Positions 7,767-17,575 of a stretch of DNA of 64,000 nt are shown here, one piece after another. The DNA is from an uncultured Butyricicoccus sp. GTDB taxonomy: Bacteria; Bacillota; Clostridia; Oscillospirales; Butyricicoccaceae. The stretch is from the NCBI GenBank assembly GCA_944384655.1, contig CALWUF010000057.1, positions 19,842 to 83,841 of the forward strand. Reading direction: 5' to 3'. Below the pieces are notes generated by a model. That model had not been told where the DNA came from. It searched no databases and saw only the letters and a list, made by a program, of their open reading frames with translations. The position numbers and the translations under genes are program-made. Positions within the stretch are counted from its first letter, which is position 1, and every line of letters starts with the position of its first letter.

Positions 7767-8501
7767 TCAACCTCGTGTGACGGTTTTGGTCGTCTCAGGC
7801 ACAGTCCATACAATCGTATCCACAAACTGTTTTGCCCCCTGCATACCGCAAGTCAATTCCCATTCATATAGGATATTGTTTTCCAGTATCAGAATTTTTG
7901 CCGTCTGCATATCGTCATCTGCAAAAATATGTACCTGTTTGTCGGCAACCGGCTGATAAACCTCATGCACAATGGCGTCACTGATTTCCATGCCGCCGGT
8001 TATGTATTGTTTTCCCGGCGTGTCCAGATAACAGAACATGCTCGCCGATACGGTCATGCCATCCTGTTCGACCTGCGCACAGGTGATATCCACCAGCTTT
8101 TCCCGGTCATTATACTGTAGATAAAAATGATCTTCCCCCTCTGGATACTGCACCTCGGCGCTTTTCCGGAGCGTGACATCGAGCAGATCTTCGAGCTGGT
8201 CATAGGATTGGAACAATTCTGTGTGCCAGTTATCGTCTGGTTCCGTCGCCTGCATATCATAGCTGTTCCCATCGGACAGGGTGACCGGTTCCTCTGTGGC
8301 AGCAGGGAGCGATTCCAGATTTTCTCTCGCCGTTTCGCTCAGTTCAGCACCTGCTAAATTGAGATAAATATCGAGCGTTGTCACGCCGTCGGACGTACTG
8401 CTCACCGCTCGAAAATCGTCCTGTTCATAGATGGTCTTTGTACATCCCGTCAGCAACAGCGCACCCAACAGAAGTGTACACCACACAAACGGTTTATTCA
8501 T
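7767..8501 (-). CDS. Unknown lipoprotein
   Basis: 244 residues. The first 20 (MNKPFVWCTLLLGALLLTGC) are a textbook lipoprotein signal with lipobox LTGC and Cys20 as the lipidation site, so the protein should be anchored on the outer face of the membrane. The remainder is acidic and soluble, without motifs I recognise; it has the alternating beta character of extracellular domains. AGGAGAGG lies upstream of the ATG at 8501. It stands alone, with a terminator after it, next to a PHP phosphatase gene on the same strand. Confidence 0.75.
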   Translation of the reverse strand: MNKPFVWCTLLLGALLLTGCTKTIYEQDDFRAVSSTSDGVTTLDIYLNLAGAELSETARENLESLPAATEEPVTLSDGNSYDMQATEPDDNWHTELFQSYDQLEDLLDVTLRKSAEVQYPEGEDHFYLQYNDREKLVDITCAQVEQDGMTVSASMFCYLDTPGKQYITGGMEISDAIVHEVYQPVADKQVHIFADDDMQTAKILILENNILYEWELTCGMQGAKQFVDTIVWTVPETTKTVTRG

Positions 8502-8652
8502 ATCGGTTCCTCTCCTTTCTGACGAATCGAAATATTTTTTGTTCTATATCATAACTGAAACACCACAAATCTCCATCTCACACAACATGATATAAGAAGC
8601 CGTGAAGCCCAGCGCATCGCCCCCAACCGCACGGCAATGTTTGTCCTTCGTC

Positions 8653-9492
8653 TTACAGCCGGTGAAAGATTGGTTTCATCTTTTCAAATGTACATATCGA
8701 AGAAAATCCCATCCGCTTTAATTCTTCTACCGTTTCTTTGATATATGCGCCCAGATGTTCCTGTTTATGCGCATCACTGCCTATTGTAATGACCGTCCCG
8801 CCGAGATCTCTATAAAGCCTTACGATTTGTCTCGATGGCGTCAAATCATTCAATCCATATCGATGGCTGGAGGTGTTGATTTCAATGCCTTTTCCATCTT
8901 TGATTGCCTGCTTCAAAATCTCGGCTACAAGATCTTTGACATTTTCAAAGGGATAACTCCCAGCCATATCATAACGGGTAATCATATCCAAATGTCCCAA
9001 CACACTGTATTCTTTATACTTGCGGATCACCTCAAGAATTTCTTCGTAATACTTTCGATTATATTCTCTTTGGGTCTTATTGTTTTGAAAATCCTGTGTC
9101 CAGAATTCTTTGTCTTCTACCTGATGACAGGACAAAAGAATAAAATCAAATGGATAGGAATCAAACAACTTTTGATATTGGGGAATGGTATGAACCTGTA
9201 TACCAAATTCCATACCTTCTCGTATGACAATTTTCCCCGCATATTTGTTTCGCATACGGTTGATTTCGGCATGATATGCAGGATATTTCACATTCATCAT
9301 TGGAAGCGTTGCTTTTTCTTCCGGATGATATACATCAGATTGATCGATCCAATCTTGTTTTATACCATAATCCACATGATCGGTAAAACAAATTTCTGAC
9401 AGTCCCATGCCAATGGCATCGCGAATAAGCTGTTCCATTGGATAATCCGAATCATCGCTGTAATAGGTGTGTACATGATAATCTGCGTACAT
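8653..9492 (-). CDS. PHP-family phosphatase, histidinol-phosphatase type
   Basis: 279 residues with the metal-binding motifs of the PHP fold: DYHVHTYYSDD at residues 4-14, CFTDHVDYG near 35-43, a conserved REGMEFG and the C-terminal GSDAHKQEHLGAY. HisK-type histidinol phosphatases look exactly like this, but no other his gene is nearby, so another phosphoester substrate is possible. The start at 9492 is preferred over an upstream in-frame ATG at 9618 since the motif normally begins within ten residues and AAGAAGGG lies just ahead. Base composition is more AT-rich than its neighbours, which may point to separate acquisition. Confidence 0.82.
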   Translation of the reverse strand: MYADYHVHTYYSDDSDYPMEQLIRDAIGMGLSEICFTDHVDYGIKQDWIDQSDVYHPEEKATLPMMNVKYPAYHAEINRMRNKYAGKIVIREGMEFGIQVHTIPQYQKLFDSYPFDFILLSCHQVEDKEFWTQDFQNNKTQREYNRKYYEEILEVIRKYKEYSVLGHLDMITRYDMAGSYPFENVKDLVAEILKQAIKDGKGIEINTSSHRYGLNDLTPSRQIVRLYRDLGGTVITIGSDAHKQEHLGAYIKETVEELKRMGFSSICTFEKMKPIFHRL

Positions 9493-9739
9493 ATATATCC
9501 CTTCTTCCCTCGCTTCTGTTTGAAATACACTTCCACATGATATGATTATAGTATAGCAATCGCGCATACGCAAAATCAAGAGGAAATAAACAATCGCAAA
9601 CCCGTCTTCGCAATGCAATTGCCTGCTCCTGTTTTTATGGAAATCGTTCCCTACGGACGCCTTCCGACATCTCCCTGCATTTCAAATCCAATCATGTATC
9701 ATGTTTGCACAGCGGTACATACTAACCTGGGGTGATAAC

Positions 9740-11044
9740 ATGATCAATTCTATTTGGGCCGATACATCTGCGTTCCCGGAATTTGAACCGCTCGCCAGTG
9801 ACTGCAAAACAGACGTTTTGATTATCGGCGGCGGCATGGCGGGTTTGCTATGCGCCTATCTGCTCAAACAGGCAAATATCGACTGTTTGCTCATCGAAGC
9901 AGATCGCATCTGCCATGGCGTATCGAGAAATACAACGGCAAAGCTGACGATACAGCATGGGCTGATCTATGACCGGATGTTGCATCGATTTGGTGTGGAA
10001 AAAACCCGCATGTATCTGGAGGCAAACAAGGCTGCACTGATGCAATATCGCAATCTGTGCCGGACGATTGCGTGTGATTTTGAGACAAAAGATTCCTTTG
10101 TTTATTCGATCGATCAGCCGAAAAAACTGGAAAAAGAACTGAATGCATTGCATCGCATCGGTTTGCATGCAACATATGCAGATCAGCTTCCCCTGCCGTT
10201 TCCCACAGCCGGTGCAGTGTGTTTTCCCAATCAGGCGCAATTCCATCCGTTGAAGTTTGCCGCAGCCATTGCACAGGGGTTGCCGATCTGTGAACGCACA
10301 GTTGCCCGTTCCTTCGACGGGCATTCCATTGTGACCAATCGCGGAAAAATCACCGCATCAAAGATCATTGCAACCACACATTTCCCACTTTTTAACCGGC
10401 ATGGCGCATATTTCCTCAAGCTGTACCAACATCGTTCCTATGTATTGGCATTGACACATGCGCCACAGATCGATGGCATGTATGTGGATGAAGCGAAGAC
10501 CGGTCTGTCATTCCGCAATTATCACGATATGCTGTTGCTCGGAGGCGGCGGACATCGCACAGGAAAGCAAGGTGGCTGTTGGACGGAACTTGAACGCATT
10601 GCACAGACCTACTATCCGCAAGCCCGTGAAACCTGCCGCTGGGCAACTCAGGATTGTATCACATTGGATGATATTCCCTATATCGGACAATATGGTGCAA
10701 AAACGCCGGATTTGTATGTGGCAACGGGTTTTAACAAATGGGGTATGACCTCGTCGATGCTGTCTGCCATGTTGTTGTGCGACCTGGTGCAGGGAAAAAA
10801 ATCAGAATATGGGCCAGTATTTTCACCATCCCGCACAATGCTGCGACCGCAACTGGCACGCAATGTTTTACAATCTACCGTTCATCTGCTCTCCCTTTCC
10901 AAACCGCGTTGTCCGCATATGGGCTGTGCGCTTACATGGAATGGTCAGGAACGCTCCTGGGATTGTCCCTGTCATGGTTCGCGTTTTACAGAAGACGGAA
11001 CACTGTTGGACAACCCCGCAACAGGAAACCTGAAACACAAATAA
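9740..11044 (+). CDS. FAD-dependent oxidoreductase with C-terminal Rieske [2Fe-2S] domain
   Basis: 434 residues. The N-terminal dinucleotide-binding motif VLIIGGGMAGLL (residues ~27-38) and the body form a DAO-type (glycine/D-amino-acid oxidase-like) flavoprotein. The C-terminal ~50 residues are a Rieske domain with CPHMGC (391-396) and CPCHGS (409-414), giving the Cys-His/Cys-His ligands of a [2Fe-2S] cluster. The substrate is not known; this fusion type is found in many Firmicutes. The start at 9740 follows GGGGTGAT; an upstream ATG at 9701 lacks support. Stand-alone gene followed by a hairpin. Confidence 0.85.
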   Translation: MINSIWADTSAFPEFEPLASDCKTDVLIIGGGMAGLLCAYLLKQANIDCLLIEADRICHGVSRNTTAKLTIQHGLIYDRMLHRFGVEKTRMYLEANKAALMQYRNLCRTIACDFETKDSFVYSIDQPKKLEKELNALHRIGLHATYADQLPLPFPTAGAVCFPNQAQFHPLKFAAAIAQGLPICERTVARSFDGHSIVTNRGKITASKIIATTHFPLFNRHGAYFLKLYQHRSYVLALTHAPQIDGMYVDEAKTGLSFRNYHDMLLLGGGGHRTGKQGGCWTELERIAQTYYPQARETCRWATQDCITLDDIPYIGQYGAKTPDLYVATGFNKWGMTSSMLSAMLLCDLVQGKKSEYGPVFSPSRTMLRPQLARNVLQSTVHLLSLSKPRCPHMGCALTWNGQERSWDCPCHGSRFTEDGTLLDNPATGNLKHK

Positions 11045-11057
11045 CTGTTGCATAGAA

Positions 11058-11093
11058 AACCCGGCGGCGAAACAGATGTTTTGCCGCCGGGTT
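11058..11093 (+). terminator. GC-rich hairpin after the Rieske oxidoreductase
   Basis: AACCCGGCGGC (11058-11068) pairs with GCCGCCGGGTT (11083-11093), extended inward by GAAA/TTTT. Only a short T tract follows, so termination is probable rather than certain. Confidence 0.6.
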
Positions 11094-11335
11094 CGCGCTG
11101 TCCTTTCCCCATTCCATGACCGATTGCACTTGATGCGGACATGGACCGAACCTCCGGTTGCATTGACATCCGGAAAGCTCCGTACACACCTGCCGCAAAC
11201 GCTTTTTACATGGATTTGAATAAAAAATAACATGGGTATGGTCGCAAATTCGTTTGCTTTCCTCTATGCTATAGGATAGAATAAAGAAAAATGTATGGAT
11301 CGAATAAACTTGGAGAGAAAGAGGGAGAGACTGGC

Positions 11336-12151
11336 ATGCCAACGACCTATGCACATTATCGTTTTGGCTGTACGGTATACAACCATCTGCCGAACTGGGA
11401 AAAATACCTGATTGACACCTATCGCCCGCTGTATGACATGGGTCTGCATGGACCGGACGTCCTGTTTTATTACCGTCCATTTTTGAACAACCCAGTCCGG
11501 ACACTGGGCAATACCATGCACAACCAGACGGGACAGGCAGTTTTTACCCAGGCAGGTGAACGCATTTTACAGGAAGTTGATTTCCGTCCGATGCTCGCAT
11601 TTACATATGGATTTTTGTGTCACTTTGTGCTTGACAGCATGTGTCACGGTTATGTCGCGCAAAAAATCGCACAGAGCGGTATTTCCCATTCGGAAATCGA
11701 GGCGGAATTTGACCGTGCGCTCATGGTGCATGATGGATACAATCCTGTGCGCCACTGTGTCACAGGACATCTCAAACCGACACGCGAAATGGCCTCCATA
11801 CTCAGCCGGTTTTTCCTCGATGTGACACAGGAACAGACCTATGAAGCCATGCGATCGATGGTGCGATATCTGGACCTGTTGACTGCACCGTCGCATCTCA
11901 AACGCGGCGCATTATATGCCGTCCTCACAGCGTCCGGCAATGGCGGCATGTGCGACCTCATTGTAAACAAGCAGGCAAATCCCGCCTGCTTCGACAGTAC
12001 GGAAGAACTGGTGCATCGGTATGTGCGGGCGCAGCCAATCGCTGTCCAGGCAATTTGTTCCTACTTTGATATCATCCACGGAAACGAAACCTATGACGAT
12101 CTGTTTGACCGCACCTTTGATCCGTCGCCACAGGAGGACATGTATGGATAA
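11336..12151 (+). CDS. Zinc-dependent phospholipase C family protein
   Basis: 271 residues starting MPTTYAHYRFG, the usual opening of this clostridial family, with histidines and aspartates that can bind zinc: HGPD near residue 41 and the FLCHFVLDSMCHGY helix (H-x3-D-x3-H). Relatives are distantly similar to the alpha-toxin/phospholipase C fold, but no signal peptide is present, so an intracellular role is likelier than secretion and substrate is unknown. The start at 11336 follows a purine-rich GAGAGAAAGAGGGAGAG tract. The 3' end overlaps the following transporter start by 8 bases, implying translational coupling. Confidence 0.78.
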   Translation: MPTTYAHYRFGCTVYNHLPNWEKYLIDTYRPLYDMGLHGPDVLFYYRPFLNNPVRTLGNTMHNQTGQAVFTQAGERILQEVDFRPMLAFTYGFLCHFVLDSMCHGYVAQKIAQSGISHSEIEAEFDRALMVHDGYNPVRHCVTGHLKPTREMASILSRFFLDVTQEQTYEAMRSMVRYLDLLTAPSHLKRGALYAVLTASGNGGMCDLIVNKQANPACFDSTEELVHRYVRAQPIAVQAICSYFDIIHGNETYDDLFDRTFDPSPQEDMYG

Positions 12152-13382
12152 ACGGCTCACCCGGCTGGAAAAACAATGGATCTTGTATGATGTGGGCAAT
12201 TCGGCGTTTATCCTGTTGGTCTCCACAATTATGCCGATCTATTTTAATTCTCTCGCAGAGCGGGGTGGATTATCATCGGTACAATACCTCGCCTATTGGG
12301 GATATGCATCTTCGATTGCAACGCTGCTGGTTGCGATGAGCGGTCCCGTGTTCGGTACATTCTCTGATATCAAAGGGCTGAAAAAACCCCTGTTTGCCAC
12401 AGCCATGCTGATCGGCGTATTGGGCTGCGCCGCACTTGGTTTTACGCGGCAATGGCTGTGGTTTTTGATCGTGTTTGTGATCGCCAGATTTGGATATGCC
12501 GTCAGTTTGATTTTTTATGATTCCATGCTCACCGATATCACGCAGCCGGACCGCATGGATCGGGTATCCTCGAATGGTTTTGCATGGGGCTATATTGGCA
12601 GTTGTATTCCATTTGTATGGAGTCTCGGTGTTGTACTCAGCTCCGAGCATCTCGGCATTTCCATGGAAACCGCGATGGCGTTCGCCTTTCTGCTCACCGC
12701 AGCATGGTGGTTTTGCATGACACTGCCGCTGTTGCGCCATTTCCAACAACGATATTATATCAAGCGCCAACCCCATGCCATCCGCATGAGCTTCTCGCGC
12801 TTATGGCATACATTGCGCGGCATGAGGCGTCAAAAACAGGTCTTCTTTTTCCTGCTCGCATTCTTTTTCTATATTGACGGCGTGTACACCATCATTGACA
12901 TGGCAACAGCATATGGCGAAGCGCTTGGATTGGATTCCACAGGGCTGCTGCTTGCGCTGCTGGTGACTCAGATTGTTGCCTGCCCCTGTTCCCTGCTGTT
13001 TGGCAGGCTGTCCGGACACATTGCACCGCAGCATCTGATTCCTGTATGCATTGGGGCATATATGTGCATTGCTGTGTTCGCCATGTTTCTGCAAACACAG
13101 TTCCAATTCTGGATCCTTGCGATATGTGTCGGCATGTTCCAGGGCGGTATCCAGGCGTTATCCCGCTCCTATTTTGCCAAAATTATCCCACAGGAAAAAT
13201 CCGGTGAATATTTTGGACTGTTGGATATCTGCGGAAAAGGCGCGGCATTTATGGGTACGGCTGTGGTCAGCATGATTTCTCAGCTGACCGGCAGCATCAA
13301 CCTCGGCGTCGGTGCAATTGTCGTGTTGTTTTTCATCGGCATTGTATTATTTCGCAAGGCGGTCGCCTGCAATGAAACCTGA
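12144..13382 (+). CDS. MFS transporter, UMF1 type
   Basis: 412 residues with about 12 hydrophobic segments, so an inner (cytoplasmic) membrane protein. The N-terminus (WILYDVGNSAFILLVSTIMPIY) and the FSDIKGLKKP loop between helices 2 and 3 are typical of the UMF1/Atg22-like subgroup of the major facilitator superfamily. Substrate unknown. AGGAGG lies at 12133-12138 within the upstream gene, and ATG 12144 overlaps that gene's last codons, so the two are translated together; the pairing suggests a joint role with the PLC-like protein, perhaps in lipid breakdown product handling (inference). Confidence 0.83.
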   Translation: MDKRLTRLEKQWILYDVGNSAFILLVSTIMPIYFNSLAERGGLSSVQYLAYWGYASSIATLLVAMSGPVFGTFSDIKGLKKPLFATAMLIGVLGCAALGFTRQWLWFLIVFVIARFGYAVSLIFYDSMLTDITQPDRMDRVSSNGFAWGYIGSCIPFVWSLGVVLSSEHLGISMETAMAFAFLLTAAWWFCMTLPLLRHFQQRYYIKRQPHAIRMSFSRLWHTLRGMRRQKQVFFFLLAFFFYIDGVYTIIDMATAYGEALGLDSTGLLLALLVTQIVACPCSLLFGRLSGHIAPQHLIPVCIGAYMCIAVFAMFLQTQFQFWILAICVGMFQGGIQALSRSYFAKIIPQEKSGEYFGLLDICGKGAAFMGTAVVSMISQLTGSINLGVGAIVVLFFIGIVLFRKAVACNET

Positions 13383-13392
13383 ACAAACAACG

Positions 13393-13430
13393 GGAGCCTT
13401 CGGCATTGCCGAAGGCTCCTTCCTGTTTTC
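13393..13430 (+). terminator. Rho-independent terminator
   Basis: Twelve-base perfect stem GGAGCCTTCGGC (13393-13404) and GCCGAAGGCTCC (13408-13419) with a 3-base loop, followed by TTCCTGTTTTC. Confidence 0.85.
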
Positions 13431-13449
13431 ACGTATGGGCCGTTGTGTG

Positions 13450-16032
13450 TCAATCATTTTTTATACCGCACACCGTCTGTCCGGTGATCATCTCCGACCA
13501 TAACATCAAATCACGTGCGCGCACGTCATATACGTGAACAAGATCACGCATATCTTCAGGCGCATCGGGACACAATTGCGCAAATACATCCGGGCAATCT
13601 GCCAACAGGCGCGGTTGATACAGCTTTGTCTTTTCCGATTCAAAGATTGCTGCATAAAAGATATCCGCTTCAACCAGATCCTGAAACATATGGCTGCCAT
13701 AGGACAACTCCGGCATATAACCCGCCGAACTGTCAGACACTTCACAGATGACAGAGAAATTTGCAATATCTGCAAAGACGACAGGAATGCCCAGCTCCGG
13801 CGAAGATGTACCGATGCGTCCGGGTGCCAGCAGCATGAGTGTTGCATGGGTTCCATTGAACGCACGATTGATTGCGCCGACGGCGCGCGCCACAGCGGGC
13901 TTTTGTACATAGGGATAATGATAATAGCCCTTCGGATCAATGTGTACGACATAGTCAATCGTCAGCTCCGTCGATTGCCCCATGGTGGCATCATGCAGTT
14001 CAAATAACATCTGTCCAGGCACAAGCTGTGGAACCGTGACGGTGCGGTTTCCATTGCGTGAAGTCAATGGACGGCATTGCAGCAGATTGACGGAAAAACT
14101 GCCGTCGTTCGTACAGTTGACAGTAAATTCAATGTCCACCGGCACGCCGTATTCCTTCTGTAAAACCTCCATCATACGGCGCATCAGGCGTGGGAATTCT
14201 TTTTTGGCGAGCAAATGCTGACACGTCGCAAAGCAGACTTCACGCCATGCGCCGCGTTCACGCAGGCGGCTTTCCGCCTCATAATCGTGTTCCAATACGA
14301 GGTATTTATACCACTCAGGCAAATCAGCAAGCAGATCTTCCAGTTTGCGTGTGACCAGTGAATTGCTTGCAAAATCCAACACATCCACACAGTGCTGAGA
14401 AAACCGATGCTTTTGCGCTATGGTGGTATGGGTTGTGGTATCCGGACGATCCAGACTGATCAGGCGCGGATAATCCCCCTCTGTACGGTCAACGGCACGT
14501 GTACCCAAGCCCATGACAATGCGCAACATCCCTGCTGCGGGATCGATATCCGGTCTCCAACGATAGGCGCTGTGTGAATACCCGACGCCCGCTGCGCCTG
14601 GCATAAAAAATTTACCCTTATAATTGGTTCCTGATACGCGCTGCACAAGAATGGCCATCTGTTCATCTTTGGTATCCAATCCGCGGCGGCGGCGGTATTC
14701 CAACGCCGATGGATCCATCGTGCTCGCATAAACGGTACGTACTGCCTGTTCAAATTGTTCCAACCGTTCCTCTGGCGTGCCACTGTTGACGCAGAATACC
14801 GATTCATATTTCCCGGCAAAGGCATTGCCAAAGCTATCTTCCAACAAACTGGAGGAACGTGCAATGATCGGGCTTTGACCAAAATATTCCAACATGGAGC
14901 GGAATTGTTCACGGATTTTGGGTGGAAAACTGCCTGACAATAATTTTTCCTTCAATTCAGCGGCCAGTGTAAAATATCCGGGTTCCGTTTTTTGCCGCAC
15001 GCGCAGATCCCAACAGTCATTGGTGACAATATAGGTGTAAAAGACATCGGAACCGATGTAATACGAATCATGCGGTTCCATCATGCCATCCAGCTCCGGC
15101 ATAGCGGCTCGTACCAGCCGCCGGGCCAGCAGCATACCACAGGCTTTGCCGCCAATGGTTCCTGTGCCGATCATCCGCCCACGCACATGGAAGTAATCCT
15201 GTGCACGGAAATGTTTGCCGAGCAATGCACCCATGCGTTCATCCCGTGTCATCATATATCGGCACATATTGCGATACCCTTCATCATCCAGCATACCCTG
15301 ATCATGCTGCAAACGTGCGAGAGAAAAAAATCGTTCCCAGCTATCCAGATTCTGATCTGCGGCATGTTCTTCCTCTTCATCATGCAGTGCATAAAATTGT
15401 CCAATTCCCACGCCGTCCGTCAATGGAATGAGTGTACCATCGAGTTCAAACCGATGCGGCAAAAACATGGTAGAGGAAAAACGATTCCACACTTTCAATG
15501 GCTGGACATATCGCGTTTCTCCATCGAAATAGGCGTCGAGCAGCAATTGTGTCGTATCACGGATGCGGGCAATGGCATCAAACGAATGCCGTCCACGCAG
15601 CAGTGGGAAAAAAGCCACCGTATCCAACTGGAATAAAAATGGACATGTCACACGGAAGAAATTGCCCATCATCAAATCAGCCGCCCATACGACCTGCAAA
15701 TCAGACAGGCAATCAAACACATAAAATGCGTCAAACCCTTCCTGTTCCACAATGTTGTGTACTGCGACGGTAAACGGTTCAAAACCTTCGGACGGGTCAA
15801 GCGTATACCGTGTAACCCCTTGCTGTTCGGGCACCAGTTCATCATGACTGGCAAAACGGATATAGATCAGGTTGCGGTTGTCGGTAAGCGCTTGCCTCAC
15901 ATATGGCTCTACAAAAAAACGGAAGTCGTCAACCGATGAAACTCGCCAGACGACGTTATCGCCCAGACGGATGTTGTCAAGCGCCTTGTCCAGACCGGGC
16001 AATCCGGACAGGATGCGGTCAAATGCTGCCAT
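13450..16032 (-). CDS. PEP/pyruvate-binding (PPDK N-terminal) domain protein with RecA/KaiC-like N-terminus
   Basis: 860 residues. Residues 1-~200 start FDRILSGLPGLDKAL like a KaiC/RecA-type domain, but where a P-loop would be there is LGDNVVWRVSSVDDF, without GxxGxGKT, so nucleotide binding by that domain is doubtful. Residues ~285-680 match the ATP-grasp PEP/pyruvate-binding domain of PEP synthase and pyruvate phosphate dikinase: IGGKACGMLLARRL, IARSSSLLEDSFGNAFAGKYESV, MGLGTRAVDRTEGDYPR and NLLQCRPL. The swivelling phosphohistidine and PEP-binding domains are missing, so this is not a PPDK. Function unknown. GAGGTG precedes the ATG. Monocistronic, converging with the transporter. Confidence 0.75.
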   Translation of the reverse strand: MAAFDRILSGLPGLDKALDNIRLGDNVVWRVSSVDDFRFFVEPYVRQALTDNRNLIYIRFASHDELVPEQQGVTRYTLDPSEGFEPFTVAVHNIVEQEGFDAFYVFDCLSDLQVVWAADLMMGNFFRVTCPFLFQLDTVAFFPLLRGRHSFDAIARIRDTTQLLLDAYFDGETRYVQPLKVWNRFSSTMFLPHRFELDGTLIPLTDGVGIGQFYALHDEEEEHAADQNLDSWERFFSLARLQHDQGMLDDEGYRNMCRYMMTRDERMGALLGKHFRAQDYFHVRGRMIGTGTIGGKACGMLLARRLVRAAMPELDGMMEPHDSYYIGSDVFYTYIVTNDCWDLRVRQKTEPGYFTLAAELKEKLLSGSFPPKIREQFRSMLEYFGQSPIIARSSSLLEDSFGNAFAGKYESVFCVNSGTPEERLEQFEQAVRTVYASTMDPSALEYRRRRGLDTKDEQMAILVQRVSGTNYKGKFFMPGAAGVGYSHSAYRWRPDIDPAAGMLRIVMGLGTRAVDRTEGDYPRLISLDRPDTTTHTTIAQKHRFSQHCVDVLDFASNSLVTRKLEDLLADLPEWYKYLVLEHDYEAESRLRERGAWREVCFATCQHLLAKKEFPRLMRRMMEVLQKEYGVPVDIEFTVNCTNDGSFSVNLLQCRPLTSRNGNRTVTVPQLVPGQMLFELHDATMGQSTELTIDYVVHIDPKGYYHYPYVQKPAVARAVGAINRAFNGTHATLMLLAPGRIGTSSPELGIPVVFADIANFSVICEVSDSSAGYMPELSYGSHMFQDLVEADIFYAAIFESEKTKLYQPRLLADCPDVFAQLCPDAPEDMRDLVHVYDVRARDLMLWSEMITGQTVCGIKND

Positions 16033-16226
16033 GCTGACACCTCATTTCGGTAGGATATACTACGGTTATTGTATCATATCTGAGGGCAAGACAACAGGGA
16101 AACAGGCATTTTTTGCAATTTTATCGCTTAAAAATTTCAAAAAACAGTCAGGATATACTGATTAAGTGGTAAAAATACAAGCAAAAAGAAGTATGTGTGC
16201 AACATCTCCTGCAATTCGTGTGCACT

Positions 16227-16254
16227 TTGCAATCCACGGTTTCTCTGGTATAAT
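16227..16254 (+). promoter_or_regulatory. Sigma-A promoter of argF
   Basis: TTGCAA (16227-16232), 16-base spacer, TATAAT (16249-16254). Leader of about 67 bases; no clear ARG box seen. Confidence 0.65.
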
Positions 16255-16327
16255 AAACCCATACAATTTTTTTACAGCATATCCATGCCATCCAGCCGGA
16301 TGGCTGACGATAACAGGAGGAAGACAA

Positions 16328-17311
16328 ATGAATTTGAAGGGCAGAAATTTTCTCAAGCTGTTGGATTTCACCCCGGAAGAAATTGAAGGTCTGTTGGATC
16401 TTGCGGCTGATCTGAAGGCAAAGAAAAAAGCCGGTGAACGGCATGACACCTTGCATGGGAAAAACATTGCACTGATTTTTGAAAAAACAAGCACGCGGAC
16501 ACGGTGCAGTTTTGAAGTCGCGGCACATGATCTGGGCATGCAAGTGACATATCTCGATCCATCCGGCTCACAGATCGGAAAAAAAGAAAGCATTGCAGAT
16601 ACCGCGCGCGTACTCGGCCGCATGTTTGACGGCATTGAATACCGCGGATTCGGACAGGAAATTGTAGAAGAGTTGGCAAAATATGCCGGTGTACCGGTTT
16701 GGAACGGCTTGACCAACGAATTCCATCCGACACAAATTCTGGCCGACTTTATGACCATCCGCGAACATTTCGGTCGGTTGAAAGGCATCAATCTCGTATA
16801 TTTGGGCGATGCGCGATATAATATGGGCAATTCATTGATGGTTGGCAGCGCAAAGATGGGATTAAACTTTACTGCCTGCGCGCCCAAGGAGTATTTCCCC
16901 AATCCCGAACTGATTGCACAATGTGAAGCGATTGCTGCGCAGACGGGTGCGACATTGCGTTTTTGTGAAGATCCGATGGAAGCTACCCATGGGGCAGATG
17001 TATTATATACGGATGTATGGGTTTCCATGGGGGAACCGGTAGAAGTCTGGCAGGCACGGATTGATGCGCTTGCGCCATATCAGGTGAATCAAACGCTGAT
17101 GGACAACGCGGGCAAACAGGCTGTTTTCATGCATTGTCTGCCGGCATTCCACGACCACAAGACTGCAATTGGCAAGGAAATGGGCGAACGGTTTGGGCGC
17201 GATGCCATGGAGGTTTCGGATGAGGTCTTTGAAGGACCACAATCGATCGTGTTCGACGAAGCGGAAAACCGTATGCACACGATCAAAGCGGTTATGGCTG
17301 CAACTCTATAA
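16328..17311 (+). CDS. argF: Ornithine carbamoyltransferase
   Basis: Transfers the carbamoyl group of carbamoyl phosphate to ornithine giving citrulline, in arginine synthesis. 327 residues, standard length. Carbamoyl-phosphate loop STRTRCSFE at 55-63, HPTQ at 133-136 and the ornithine-binding HCLPAFHD at 269-276 are intact. The ATG at 16328 follows GGAGGAAGA; a longer frame upstream to 16166 runs through the promoter and is rejected. It stands alone with its own promoter and terminator; no other arg gene is in the window. A catabolic (ArcB) role cannot be excluded from sequence but no arc genes are adjacent. Confidence 0.95.
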   Translation: MNLKGRNFLKLLDFTPEEIEGLLDLAADLKAKKKAGERHDTLHGKNIALIFEKTSTRTRCSFEVAAHDLGMQVTYLDPSGSQIGKKESIADTARVLGRMFDGIEYRGFGQEIVEELAKYAGVPVWNGLTNEFHPTQILADFMTIREHFGRLKGINLVYLGDARYNMGNSLMVGSAKMGLNFTACAPKEYFPNPELIAQCEAIAAQTGATLRFCEDPMEATHGADVLYTDVWVSMGEPVEVWQARIDALAPYQVNQTLMDNAGKQAVFMHCLPAFHDHKTAIGKEMGERFGRDAMEVSDEVFEGPQSIVFDEAENRMHTIKAVMAATL

Positions 17312-17328
17312 ATTCTATAAAATCAACG

Positions 17329-17350
17329 CCCCCGGCACAGCCGGGGGTGT
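17329..17350 (+). terminator. Terminator of argF
   Basis: Stem CCCCCGG (17329-17335) and CCGGGGG (17341-17347) with a 5-base loop, then TGTTTGC. Confidence 0.7.
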
Positions 17351-17377
17351 TTGCTTGCCAACCGAAAACATACAAAA

Positions 17378-17410
17378 AAACCGTCAATTTCAAATGAAAT
17401 CAACGGTTTT
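17378..17410 (-). terminator. Terminator of the tRNA-Arg transcript (works in both directions)
   Basis: AACCGT...ACGGTT arms with an inner ATTTC/GAAAT stem; T tracts on both sides. On the minus strand it lies just past the tRNA CCA end and is followed by seven T. Confidence 0.75.
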
Positions 17411-17412
17411 TC

Positions 17413-17489
17413 TGGTACGCCAGAAGGGATTCGAACCCCCGACCTTTTGGTTCGTAGCCAAACACTCTATCCAACTGAGCTACTGGCGC
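17413..17489 (-). tRNA. tRNA-Arg (anticodon ACG)
   Basis: Read on the minus strand, a full cloverleaf: acceptor GCGCCAG/CTGGCGT, D arm GCTC...GAGT, anticodon stem TTTGG/CCAAA with loop CTACGAA, giving anticodon ACG (read as ICG for CGU/CGC/CGA), and a T loop TTCGAAT. The CCA end is encoded (17413-17415). It lies downstream of glpK on the same strand but has its own strong promoter. Confidence 0.96.
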
Positions 17490-17515
17490 ATGTGCAATCT
17501 CTTGACTGCTCGATT

Positions 17516-17544
17516 AGTATACCAAGATTTTGCACCTGTGTCAA
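17516..17544 (-). promoter_or_regulatory. Strong sigma-A promoter of tRNA-Arg
   Basis: Minus strand TTGACA (17539-17544), 17-base spacer, TATACT (17516-17521); starts transcription about 20 bases before the mature tRNA. Confidence 0.8.
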
Positions 17545-17575
17545 CACTTTTTTTGCGTTTTTATAAAAATATTTT

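Noticed and set aside
7277..7770. Minus-strand frames of 113-129 codons in the hairpin-rich gap
   Set aside because: No ribosome sites, cross two terminators, and are rich in Cys/Arg/Pro as expected for non-coding DNA.
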